Positions 20,998 to 31,489 of a stretch of 64,000 nucleotides of DNA are shown in pieces. Below the pieces are notes generated by a model. It saw only the letters and a list, made by a program, of their open reading frames with translations. It was not told the origin of the DNA and ran no database searches. Origin of the DNA: Phialophora verrucosa (lineage: Eukaryota; Ascomycota; Eurotiomycetes; Chaetothyriales; Herpotrichiellaceae); the NCBI GenBank assembly GCA_002099365.1, contig MSED01000013.1:930001-994000 (forward strand). The letters run 5' to 3'. Position 1 is the stretch's first letter. Each line of letters starts with the position of its first letter. A program made the translations under genes and the position numbers.

Positions 20998-22525
20998 TGC
21001 GTTTCAGGCCGGTCGTTATGCCAGTGGCTCGACAACGCAGATGTTGCCGAGTGCAGGGTACGGCATATGAGGCACCGACGAGCGGAAACTCGTGAGATCG
21101 GCGTCAAGGTGCAGGTTTGGTAGAGGGTTTGGGTGATTCTGGTGACGGATGATGGATCAGAGCCGTGGGAGAGGGCGATGAGTGTGAGATGGTCGTCGCC
21201 GAGGCGGAGTTCGAGGTTCGGGAAAAACGTGGACACGCACAACCGCAGGCGGGAAACGCCTATTGCTGCACTTCCACGCTCATATTCGGGGTCTGGCAGG
21301 ATGGTAGGGTGACAGAAAGGACAATGAAGGCTGGTGATTGAGAAAGAATAAATTTAGCACCGTCCAAGTCAAGGAAGCGTCAGTGGGTGAAGGTCGACGA
21401 TGATGTAGACTGAGGTGTGAAGTGAGGTTTGCACCATCTCTGCCATTAACCAAGCCAGTCGTAGTGCAACTCCAACCTGAACCCTTCTTGACCCTTCTCA
21501 ATCTGGGCGTCGAATTGGGGACCGCGTCGTAACCGGCCGAATCATCACAGTTCAACTTCAACACCCATGACGCTGTCCCGACCATCTACGGGCTGCTGCA
21601 AATCGACGAGACTATTCGAGTCTCTTCACTTCAACCTCCAATCCGTGCAGCGGCGCATACCTGACTACCCAACTACCCAACCATTATCCGACTCTGTCTG
21701 GTGCTGTTACGGTTCTACATAGTCATTTAACCGCTGCCCCGGCTTTGCGAGCGACTGCCCCAGTTTTTGTGCACGCGTCCTTGGTTGTCGCTTATGAGGC
21801 CCTCCAAGTGCTCGGACTGCGGCAAATGCAGTAGGCGTAATTCTCTGCTCCGCCTTGTCCTGGCGCTTCTCGTCACACCACAGATTGCCCAGGAAGAGGC
21901 ACTGGTATTAGTGATGCAGTTACAGCGGACTCCTTCCGTTTATATTGCATCGAGTCGGATCGATCTGACCCGATGTCCTGGTTTTTCTTCCACACGCCCA
22001 TTCTGCTGAAACGGCGTTGGGGGACAAGATCCTGCTGCGGATGACAGTCTTCCGCCACCGGAGCACCACAGTCTGCCGGCAAAAGCGACGATCCTCCGGT
22101 GCCGTGACATGGGCGATCACGACATGCGACAAGGCCCGAATGGCCGATTCGTGATACCGTGCGAGTCACGTATTTGAGGAACCCTTCCGCCGACAACAGC
22201 CGAAGAGCAAGGGTGCCTAGGTATTGCGAACGAAACTCCGCGTAAAGGACTAGGCTACATCTGACAATGTCAACTCAGCCTGGCATGTATCAAAGACGAC
22301 CCGTTGGAAATAGACGGGGGCGCAGATGTGATCCTTAATCGCAATGCAGCCATCATTTCATTCTGCGTGCTGCTCGCCCCTCCAGATCTCGCATTTGAAA
22401 ATCTTTTAAAAGCCATTATCTTACACGCGGCATGCTTGACACCCCCATGGGAGCCGCCACGCCATGAGAATTCGCTCTTTTCCTATGCAAAGTGCTGAGA
22501 AAAATTTTTTCTAGAAATGCACATG
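20998..22525. other. Intergenic, kinase promoter and TAF4 3' flank
   Basis: 1.5 kb without coding signal. The side next to 20997 is the probable promoter and long leader of the LAMMER kinase; the side next to 22525 is the TAF4 3' flank. Confidence 0.5.
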
Positions 22526-24283
22526 TCAAGAATCGCTCCTCTCCGGCAAACTGACTCCTCTGAGGTATGAGCGCGAGGCTCGCCCATCACTCTCCAATAC
22601 ATGCAACACATCTCGAGCCTGGATTTTGGCGTCCTTGTCCTCATCCCAATGGCCAAACTGATTGTCCTTCGGAGCTGCTCGAGCTCGTTCAGGAGCCGGG
22701 GTGCCTGCTGTCGATGTTGGGCCTGATAATGGCGGTCTTCCAGGAGTAGCTGCTGGGCTGGCTCCGGCTTTGCCCGCATTCATCCAGTCAAAGGTCCTGC
22801 CTGCCTTTTTGCGATTACCCAGGATGCCTGCTACAGCCATCCGTGCGGCTTCATTCGCGGACTTGTGTTGCTGTTGTTCGGTAAATTTGGTCTCTGCCAA
22901 CTTTCTCTCTTTCTTGGTAGTCTTCTTTTCAGCATCAAGAGCGGCGGCCGCTGCATCCAGAGTGCTATCACCTGCAGGCGTAGTTGATGCTTCATCTTTT
23001 GCGGCGGTCTTCCGTTTGTTTCTCTTTTGGCGACGCGCCTCCTCAGCAGCTCTTTCCGTCTGGGACACCTTATCAAACGTGGATATCAGACGTTCAGGGA
23101 CTTGGGCCCGGTCATTTGAGAAAGATGGCTCGCTGTTGGCTTGCGAGTGCGTGCCTGAGGTGGTCAGCAGTGACAAAGTCAACGTCAAAGCAGGGCACTC
23201 ACGCTTCAAGCTGGAGCTACCTGCCGGACTGGGTGCTGTGTCCAAAACATCGGTCTTGGGTGGCGCTGCTACGTCCTGCCACTCGTCGGGTATTTTTCCA
23301 CTGGAATGCTGCCGCCGTTCCTTAGCAAGTCTTGAAGAAGCACTCAGGAGACCAATTATTCGAGATTGGGTGGCCAAGTTAATAACTTTCATGATGTCTG
23401 ATAACCGCTCGCCTTTGCCTTGAGTGTCAAGAATAGCTTGGCCCTTGTCGATGACACGAGAAGCGCCTTCGAGGCCATTGACTCGCACTGTGGGCGGAGG
23501 CATATGCTTCTGGGTGTTGACCAAGACTCCAGACTGCGGATCAACCAGGTTTTCGGTAATGCTGATGTTCCGTATCCTCTCGTTAAGCGCTCCTCCCAGC
23601 AGAAACATGTCCCATAACGGATGTTGACTGTGTCTTGACGCCTCCCAGTCGGCACGCTCTTCAAGCCTCTGCTTCATCTCCTCCTCAGACGGCGGAGGTT
23701 CCTGACTTGGATTCAGACCATCTGTCTGTCCTAACTGTGGAGCTCCTACGCCTCCGCTTGACCCTGGCTGCGGAAACGAGTTGTTACTGTATTGAAAAGT
23801 GCCTTTCGCCGTCTGCGAAGTTGAGCTTCCACCAAAATAGTCATTCTGAACCAGCAATCTAGACTCCTCCTCGATGTTGATTCCAGTGCCCGCCAGAATG
23901 TCCTCATGACTTCGATCTTCTTTATCCGACGGTCGTTGCGGAGGTGGCATCATACTGGCTGTACGCGCAGCGGGAATAGGGGCGCCATTCACGGGGGTAT
24001 TGCCGGCCGGGGTGCCTGGTAAGCCTGTTGGCGTGCCTGGAAGGCTCTGAACGGCTGATGGAGACTGTATATCTGGTGAGAGTCGGGGTCTTTTCGCCGC
24101 GGGTGGTTGAAAATACTGAGGCGAGAAAGCTTGAGGCGAAGGTGAGGCGTAATTCATGGCCAGAGGAGGGGACTGCGGCCCAAGCGGGCTGGGTCTGCCA
24201 TTCGGGGCGGAGAAGTCGCGCGAGAAAGAAGTCTGAGTTTGGGGGAGAGGAGGGCGCGACGATGTGGGCGGCGAGTGAGCCAT
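22526..24283 (-). CDS. taf4: TFIID subunit TAF4
   Basis: Component of the RNA polymerase II general factor TFIID, in the nucleus. Exons 24283-23203 and 23154-22526. The 48-nt intron (GTGAGT...CTCAG) has a length divisible by three, so the frame also reads through it; splicing gives 569 residues and a smooth SLKR-THSQANSEP joint. Residues 1-200 are Pro/Ser-rich. From about 220 a conserved domain follows: WDMFLLGGALNERIRNIS, RLSDIMKVINLATQSRIIGL, SSRLAKERRQHSSG. The C-terminal part has QTERAAEEARRQKRNKRK, NEAARMAVAGILGNRKKAG and DAKIQARDVLHVLESDGR, which ends close to the C-terminus. This order matches the TAF4 C-terminal domain (PF05236) as I remember it. It is divergent from ysh1, with 631 bp between the starts. 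Confidence 0.82.
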   Translation of the reverse strand: MAHSPPTSSRPPLPQTQTSFSRDFSAPNGRPSPLGPQSPPLAMNYASPSPQAFSPQYFQPPAAKRPRLSPDIQSPSAVQSLPGTPTGLPGTPAGNTPVNGAPIPAARTASMMPPPQRPSDKEDRSHEDILAGTGINIEEESRLLVQNDYFGGSSTSQTAKGTFQYSNNSFPQPGSSGGVGAPQLGQTDGLNPSQEPPPSEEEMKQRLEERADWEASRHSQHPLWDMFLLGGALNERIRNISITENLVDPQSGVLVNTQKHMPPPTVRVNGLEGASRVIDKGQAILDTQGKGERLSDIMKVINLATQSRIIGLLSASSRLAKERRQHSSGKIPDEWQDVAAPPKTDVLDTAPSPAGSSSLKRECPALTLTLSLLTTSGTHSQANSEPSFSNDRAQVPERLISTFDKVSQTERAAEEARRQKRNKRKTAAKDEASTTPAGDSTLDAAAAALDAEKKTTKKERKLAETKFTEQQQHKSANEAARMAVAGILGNRKKAGRTFDWMNAGKAGASPAATPGRPPLSGPTSTAGTPAPERARAAPKDNQFGHWDEDKDAKIQARDVLHVLESDGRASRSYLRGVSLPERSDS

Positions 24284-24914
24284 GGTGGATGAGGAAGTCC
24301 AAGTGCCGTGTTAATTCCACCGCAGTGCTTGTCTCTGACTCTGAACCTGACTCTGGATTCCGAGTAAGCGTGGTGTCACGCTCAACCCCGTTCTTGTCCC
24401 TAGCATGCCTGTGTACGTTCTGCCCACATCCGAGAGTCGCAAGGGTTTGTCGGAGCGGGCGTAGGGATTATGTTTGTGGTGTAGAATGGGTGAGGTGAAT
24501 GATGCGAGGGTTGTCAAAAGTGCAAACCGCGGAAAGGATGCCTGCACCATATCGTCAATAGCCGCAGTCACGTGCCACTATTCGCGCATCCAAACTTACC
24601 GTCACCTCACCTACACCTGGATTGATCTCCTTCACTTTGACCATCGCCCCCATTCAAGTCCACCGCATGATAATCGATGAGCGGCTGCTGCCCCATTCGC
24701 TTCAGTCTCTCTTCCACCGTTTTGTCTCGCTCCCAACAAGGTCAACGGTAATTTGGTATCTGGGGATGAATCGCTCTTGATCATGTTTTGATGCACGGTC
24801 GTGCCATGTCATTCTGGCTTCCGTTGCACCTTCTAAGGAGTACCACTGCGCCTGGTCTGCGCTTGCCTCAGATCCTCTATCGCACCTGATCCACAACTGC
24901 TCATAACCTGGTCC
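24284..24914. promoter_or_regulatory. Shared promoter region of taf4 (-) and ysh1 (+)
   Basis: 631 bp separate two divergent start codons, both for RNA polymerase II transcription or processing genes. I see no coding frame and mark it as a bidirectional promoter by position only; no factor site was identified with certainty. Confidence 0.5.
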
Positions 24915-27840
24915 ATGGCTACGAAAAGAAAGCTCGGGGCGATTATTGACGCTCAAGATGACGACCCTGTTGATCCCTCAGATGAGCTGGTCTTTACAGG
25001 ATTGGGAGGATGTCAAGAAGTTGGTCGATCGTGTCATATTCTGCAATACAAGGGCAAGACCGTCATGGTAAGAGAGAAGTCTTCAAGCATGAACTCCGAG
25101 CTAATCGATGCTTTTAGCTCGACGCGGGTATGCATACAGGTCGAGAAGGGATGTCAGCCATGCCCTATTTTGACGACTTCGATTTGAGCACGGTCGATAT
25201 CCTTCTAATCAGCCAGTAGGTCACCCTCTACTTCCCTTTCAGCGTGGTTCTTGGAGGTTGCAGCGCGACAGGCGTGTGCAGACCAAGTGAGGTCGCATCT
25301 ACCCACATCTACACAGCGCCGCCCGTATGAAGGGCAAAGGATCCAATAATCACCTGCAACAAGTTCTTGTACCTATAGGCAGACATCAATACAATTTGTT
25401 GAACTACGATCTCGCCAGTTCTGCTCTTCCTGAACCTTTACCTAGCGTGCTCTGCCTCATTAGCCCAAGAACCAAGTCGCAGACCAGCCCACCTCTGAAC
25501 AGAAAGCTAACATGACCATTGCGCAGTTTCCACCTGGACCATGCGGCCGCTCTTCCTTATGTCCTTGCCAAAACCGACTTCAAGGGTCGAGTGTTTATGA
25601 CCCATCCAACCAAAGCAATCTACAAATGGCTCATTCAAGACTCTGTCCGGGTCAGCAACACCACTTCCACATCCGACCAAAGAACCTCGCTTTATACCGA
25701 AGTCGATCACATCTCGACACTGCCACAAATCGAGACCATTGACTTCTACACCACACACACCGTCTCAGGAGTCAGGATAACGCCGTACCCGGCTGGGCAT
25801 GTCCTGGGTGCCGCCATGTTCCTCATCAACATAGCTGGACTGAATATTTTCTTCACTGGAGACTACTCTCGAGAACAAGATCGCCACCTGGTGGCCGCCG
25901 AGGTACCAAACGCCGCAAGCGTCGGCAGGATTGACGTCCTCATCACCGAGTCGACTTTTGGCATCTCGAACGCACCACCCCGGGCAGAGAGAGAGGCCGG
26001 TCTTCTCAAGTCTGTGTCTGGCATCATTAATCGCGGCGGCAAAGTCTTGATGCCGGTATTTGCGCTGGGGCGAGCCCAAGAACTGCTTCTTATTCTCGAG
26101 GATTACTGGCAGCGACATCCTGAGTTGCAAAAGGTTCCGATCTACTACACCGGTACCACTGCCCGGAAATGCATGGTTGTATACCAGACTTACATCAATG
26201 CCATGAACGACAATATCAAACGCATATTCCGAGAGAGAATGGCCGAGGCTGAGGCGGCAGGCAACGCCAAAGGCGTCAGTGCCGGACCTTGGGACTTCCG
26301 CTTTGTACGAAGTCTGAGGAATCTCGATCGCTTTGACGATGTCGGTGGGTGTGTGATGTTGGCATCGCCCGGTATGATGCAATCAGGAATGTCTCGCACG
26401 TTGCTCGAAAGATGGGCACCAGATCAACGCAACGGAGTGGTCATGACTGGCTACAACGTGGAAGGGACAATGGCCAGAACCATATTGTCAGAACCAGACA
26501 TGATCCCAGCCATCATGAGCGGCTCCAATACTGGCCAGGCAGTAGGCCGAAGACACAGAGACGACGATGCCGCTGTGATGATACCTCGACGATGTACAGT
26601 TGAGGAGTTCCAGTTCGCCGCTCACGTCACTGGCGTGGAGAATGTGGATTTCATTGAGCAAGTCGCTGCCCCCCATGTCATCCTAGTCCACGGAGAACGC
26701 TCTCAGGCCGCGCGACTCAGATCCAGACTTCTAGACCTCAACTCTAGACGACTCGCGAGCGACCCTAATGCCCACCAAACAAAAGTTTACAGCCCTGAAA
26801 ACGGGGCCGAGATCAAAATCCCCTTCAAGAAGGACAAAGTCGCCAAAGTCGTTGGAAAGCTCGCCCAAATACCTCCACCGGCATCAACCGATGTCGAGGA
26901 ATCCAGAGTGGTCAGTGGGGTATTGGTACAGAACGGCTTCAAGCTCAGCCTCATGGCGCCAGAAGACCTGCGAGAATATGCTGGTTTGACGACGACAACT
27001 ATTTTATGCCGGCAGCATATCACGCTGGCTGCAGCCGGTATTGACCTCATCAAATGGGCACTGGAAGGCACGTTCGGCAGCATTGAAGAAGTGGGCCGGA
27101 CCAAGTCGGAGACAAATGGCCACGTTAAGATGGAGTCCCAGTGGAGCAACGGCACAAATGGCACCGAAGATGAAGAAGAAGCCGACGAAGAAGTTGTGGC
27201 AGAAGCACCACGAATACTTCTTATCATGGGCTGCGTCACCCTGAAATGGTCAGGAAGAGAAAAACAGGTCGAGCTGGAATGGGAGGGGAATACGATGAAT
27301 GACGGCATAGCAGACGCAGTCATGGCCGTCCTGATGACAGTGGAAAGCAGTCCCGCGGCTGTCAAATACTCTTCAAGCAAATCAGCACATCACCACCACG
27401 GCCACGAGCACAGGATCCCAAAGAACGAGCACGCGAATCTTTCGCCACAGGATCGTTTCTCGAGACTCTGCATGTTCCTCGAAGAGCAATTCGGTGAGAA
27501 CATTGCGCCAATCGAGCAGCCGCGTCTTTCTTTTCAGCCCGACCGTAAAGTTCCCACAGGAGGTGGCGAGGATACCAAACAAGAGGTTGAAATGTCCGAC
27601 GATGGATCCGAAGCCGAAGCCGATATCGAAAGTGCAGAGGCTGCTGAACGCGCCAGGCTGGCGGCCTTGGGAATCCCTGTTCCAGGATTGGAAATCCGCT
27701 TCGACAAGCATGTAGCCAAGCTATGGCTCGAGACGCTCGATGTTGAGTGCGCCAATACCGTCTTGAGGGACCGCATCAAGGCTGTTGTTGAACGCGCCAT
27801 TGAAACAATTGCACCCCTTTGGACAGTTCGCCAGCAGTAA
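24915..27840 (+). CDS. ysh1: Cleavage and polyadenylation endonuclease Ysh1/CPSF73
   Basis: The endonuclease that cuts pre-mRNA before polyadenylation, part of the CPF/CPSF complex in the nucleus. Exons 24915-25067, 25118-25215 and 25527-27840; 854 residues, the usual fungal size. Intron 1 is 50 nt; intron 2 is 311 nt and splits the first catalytic histidine codon, giving HFHLDH at residues 84-89 (the metallo-beta-lactamase HxHxDH motif). Further motifs: MLDAGMHTGREG, YPAGHVLGAAMF, FFTGDYSREQDRHL, VLITESTFG, LMPVFALGRAQELLLIL and MLASPGMMQSGMSR (beta-CASP), then VILVHGERSQAARL. The C-terminal domain (from about 500) carries acidic and His-rich inserts (HHHHGHEH) before the conserved DRIKAVVERAIETIAPL at the very end. 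The start at 24915 gives the expected MATKRKLG and DELVFTGLGGCQEVGRSC. Confidence 0.97.
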
Positions 27841-28521
27841 AAGGCATGATTGTGGCTTTTAAAGGACCAGAGAGGAATTCAAATCTTCGAGGCAGCTGGT
27901 GCCAATCTTTGCAAAGCTATGCATACGAAAATACGCTTCGTGCAATTGCATTAGCTATGGCGAAACGGCTCTCCCCCTCAGAACATTTTCGACACTGCTC
28001 CCTCACGCGGACGCCTAATCCAAGGGGCGCGATCCTGTCCTCAAACACACAAAGGCCGCCTAAAGGAATGTTGCTGTAGGACTTTACGCCTCCGCATTGG
28101 TTACACCATGATGACAAACGAAGCTTCGAAATTTGCGGGGGGGTGGGCGTCTTTGAGGGTTACGACTCAAAACCTCCATGTCAGGCCGTGGGCCCTTTAC
28201 AATCCATCTAACACCTCGGTCCATTGCTCGGATAACAACAGGATGATGGTGGATTCGCACGACCACGGGCTCGCCAATACTTGATCTTTCCGTTTCCAGA
28301 CTCAATACTATTCATGTTGTACTATAAGAGCTTATGGTCTTCTCCGGAGCCCAGTACCAATGCATCCTTGACACTTCCTCTCCAGCCTCTGTGCTGTCTG
28401 TTCGTTGATTTTTGCATTCTTCCACCGTCCGAGATTACCTTCCCGTCCTGCTACTCGTACTTGTGCATTAGAACTGTCTAACTGGCGCGCACAGTGATTA
28501 CAACATCTAATAGCAGACAAC
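27841..28521. other. Intergenic, ysh1 3' flank and dehydrogenase promoter
   Basis: Nothing coding is visible. The last 100 bases before 28522 are the likely leader of the dehydrogenase gene. Confidence 0.5.
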
Positions 28522-30012
28522 ATGAAAACAGCCATAGTAACAGGTATGACCCCCCGCTCGCTCCTTCATATCCTCTCCCTGAACATCTGCTATGTATGTA
28601 GGAGGCTGCTCCGGCATCGGTCTGGGCCTAGTTCGACACCTCCTCTCATCACCCGACGGCCAACAGTGGCGCGTGGTTCTGGCAGACATCCGTCCGGAGG
28701 CATACGCCGCCATCGCCTCCAGTCTAGACTCCTCCCGGCACATGTTCATCCACACCGACGTCGCCTCCTGGGACAGCCAAGCCTCTCTCTTCCGCCGCGC
28801 CTACGAGTACAGCGGCGAGGGGAAGATCGACTTCTTCGCCGCCAACGCCGGCACCGCCGAGCGCGAGCATATCACGCTGGGCAGCCCGTTGCGCCCGGAG
28901 GATGTGGACGGCGAGCCGACCGAGCCGAACATGCTGTGTACCCAGGTGAATCAGATTGCCGTCTTCTACGGCCTGAAGCTGTTTGTGCACTACACGCGAC
29001 GGACGGCGAAGCGGCTGAAGGCCGAGTTGGAGTCTGCCTCCGCCACCGCCACGTCGAACGGCAACAGCGACAGCGACAGCACCTTTAGTCCCAAGATGGT
29101 GATCACGAGCTCCTGTTCGGGACTGTACCCCTTCCCCGTGGCGCCAGAATACTGTGAGTTTTGCGCGGCTTGCTTCGTCGATCCTTGCTACAGTATTAGG
29201 ACTGGACTCGGCCTTTGTTCTGCGGGCTCGACGCTGTGATTGATGGATGGATGTATCTAACACAAGTACTTTCGTTTGTTCCAGGCGCGACCAAGCATGC
29301 GGTCCTCGCCTTGACGCGGAGTCTGGGACCCCTCCTCCACGCGACCGACGGGATCGCCCTGAACTGCATCATGCCCGCGTACGTGGCGACGAGCCTGACG
29401 CCCAAGGAAGTCACGGACCTATGGCCCAAAGAGTGGATAACGCCCATTGAAACCGTGAGCTTTCTCTCTCCCCTCCCTCTGTGTGTCTGTTCTCGCAGTT
29501 TCGGCCACCAACTAACATTTACCCCCCGCCACGGGCGGCCAAAGATGGTGCGCGCCTACGACGAGTTGATCTCGCCCACGGGCGCGGTGAGCCCTGACGG
29601 AAAGAGCGATGGCGAGAACGGCGTCATCAAGACCGGCCAAGCCGTCGAATGCGTCGTGGACAAGTTATTCTACCGCCAACCCGTCGCGTACGCGGACGAG
29701 AGCCAACGATTTCTGATCGAGCAGGCCATTGACATGAACGGTGCGTGCCTTTTTTCTTCTTCTCCATTCTCGATTCTTCATAGCAAGGAAAAGGGGGTTT
29801 CCACTCCCTCCCTCCCTCACCTACTTCTCCCTCCCTAATCATCGTCATTTCGTATTAAACCACTATTCTTCCCCCACGAGTAAAAGGCTAATCTAATCAT
29901 TCCCCCGCCAGGGATATGGTGGCAAGGCATGCGTTCGCGCATGGAATCGCTGATCAACCAGGGCAAAGACGGCGGCATGGTCTATCAAGCCAGCGAGGCG
30001 GCCCCCAGCTGA
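28522..30012 (+). CDS. Short-chain dehydrogenase/reductase, 15-PGDH-like
   Basis: NAD(P)-dependent oxidoreductase. Five exons, all in phase: 28522-28543, 28602-29153, 29285-29454, 29545-29740, 29912-30012; 346 residues, longer than the ~250 of classical members. The tiny first exon (22 nt) encodes MKTAIVT and joins to GGCSGIGLGLVRHLL, the Rossmann TGGxSGIG cofactor loop. An acidic residue after strand 2 (VVLADIRPEAY) suggests NAD(H) preference. The NAG motif is in DFFAANAGTAE and the catalytic triad is completed by SSCSG and Y191-x3-K195 (YCATK), formed across the exon 2/3 splice. An Asn/Ser-rich insert lies before the catalytic Ser. The C-terminus extends with WWQGMRSRMESLINQGKD. It resembles fungal proteins annotated as 15-hydroxyprostaglandin dehydrogenase-like; the substrate is unknown. 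Confidence 0.92.
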
Positions 30013-30805
30013 ACGTTGTCATGAGAACACGTCCAATACTGACGTGGACGGTGATCTTAACGTACTCGTAAACGGCTTATTGGTAGAGTCAGAGGATACA
30101 TAGCAGACCGGACCAGACTAGAACGAGACAGAACAGAGGATCGAATAACTAGGATAGCATAGCACGGCAGGGCTAGAAAGACGAGACGCGGATTCATTTT
30201 TTAGTTGTTCTGTATGGGGGCATCTTTCCGTGTCGCAGATGTTAGAACTTGTGCCGCTTCGCTTCATCTCATCCTCTTACCTTGTTGGTCTTTTCCCGGT
30301 ACAGACAAGGCATGGAGGTGTGCGCATCCGTTACTGTGCCTGTGGCATGTCACGACAACCCTGAACAACCATCGGATATTGAATCACCAGAACTATAGGA
30401 AAACGGAATAAGAAAAGGGTCGCATGCCACAGGGATTGATGGTCCAAGTGCGGTGATGCTGGGCAGTGATGACTGGAGGCCCTAGTTCGGCAGTGGCACC
30501 GTTCATACTAACTGAGAATGCCATCCTTCGACTCGGCTATCAAATGGACCATTTTCCGGTACGGCAAGCGAGGGCAGAGAGCAGGAGTAGCGTCGCAGCT
30601 GAATCAAGGCAGAATGGGCGGAAGGAGAAAGGGAGAATTGTTCTAAAAAGGGGTATCATGGTGCTGTCTTGCGTATCTATTCCGAACAATGTCTCCAGTC
30701 TGAACATGAATCCCGCCGTGACTAATTAATCTTGTCACCAGATGATACCTTGGAGGTCGCCGAAAGGAGGCATTCTCCTGCCGATATCTTTCTCATTGCA
30801 CATCA
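30013..30805. other. Intergenic between convergent frames
   Basis: This is the 3' flank of the dehydrogenase gene. I see nothing coding before the frame that ends at 30806 on the minus strand. Confidence 0.5.
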
Positions 30806-31489
30806 TCACCTCCAATCCGGTGACAGGGCGGCGTCGGAAGCGGCATCTGGGGATTCAACATCTCCATCGTAACTAAGGATGGCGGAGGAGTACGACCCAT
30901 TCTGATTGCGAGCTGGTCGTACAGGTCCTCCTGATGTAGCGAAGTCGCCAATGGATATGTTGTGGGGAGACCCAAATTCGAGATACTGCTGCCGTTGCTG
31001 TAACCGCGATTGTAGGTCGAGTGGAGGCACAGTCGGACTCTGAATTGTGGCACCAGTCGCGGGGGATACATTGGGAGCGTTCAGATCGAGCCATTGGGAT
31101 GCTGTGGGCGAGCCAATCAATGGGGGAGGGAGGAGGTTGACGAGGCGATCGGCATCGAGACGGGGAGCATAGATGTCACCTATGCCGTGCAGGTCGCTGT
31201 CGAGGGGGTGATGGATGTCCACGTGACCATTCTCTCCATTTTGTGAGCGGTCATAATCCTCATCATCTTCCGGTATTCCGATTAAGGTGTCCGCTTCTGA
31301 TGGGAAGTGGCCGTTACCTTCACAAATGGTGATCAGCGCTCTGACAGGAGTGGGTTGAAGGTGCTCTGCTGGGGCTGGTGCTGGTGCTGGGCTGTATGTG
31401 GGCAAGGATGTTTCGGGGCGGCGGTGATGGTGCCGGGGATGGTGTGTAATGCATATTGGAGATAAGAGGTACTCTAGCATCAGGTTCAT
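30806..31489 (-). CDS. Second open frame overlapping the importin beta stop (ATGA)
   Basis: A 227-codon frame opens with an ATG that overlaps the importin beta TGA as ATGA (31489-31486) and ends at 30806. Its composition looks protein-like: a Pro/Ala stretch (PAPAPAPAEHLQPTP), ALITICEGNGHFPSE, an acidic IPEDDEDYDRSQNG, RLVNLLPPPLIGSPTASQ, RLQQRQQYLEFGSPHN, and a C-terminal YDGDVESPDAASDAALS. I do not recognise it. It could be a 3' untranslated region that is open by chance, a separate small gene, or a C-terminal extension of importin beta: a donor at 31508 and an acceptor at 31387 would join it in frame, adding about 194 residues. Importin beta is full length without it, so the extension would be unusual. 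Confidence 0.3.
   Translation of the reverse strand: MNLMLEYLLSPICITHHPRHHHRRPETSLPTYSPAPAPAPAEHLQPTPVRALITICEGNGHFPSEADTLIGIPEDDEDYDRSQNGENGHVDIHHPLDSDLHGIGDIYAPRLDADRLVNLLPPPLIGSPTASQWLDLNAPNVSPATGATIQSPTVPPLDLQSRLQQRQQYLEFGSPHNISIGDFATSGGPVRPARNQNGSYSSAILSYDGDVESPDAASDAALSPDWR

Noticed and set aside
22662..23423. 253-codon plus-strand frame with hydrophobic stretches
   Set aside because: Antisense to taf4; Ala/Leu/Phe runs mirror the Lys/Glu/Ala-rich sense protein.
27367..27420. His-rich run in Ysh1 as a possible metal site
   Set aside because: It is a low-complexity insert in the C-terminal domain of Ysh1, not part of the catalytic fold.
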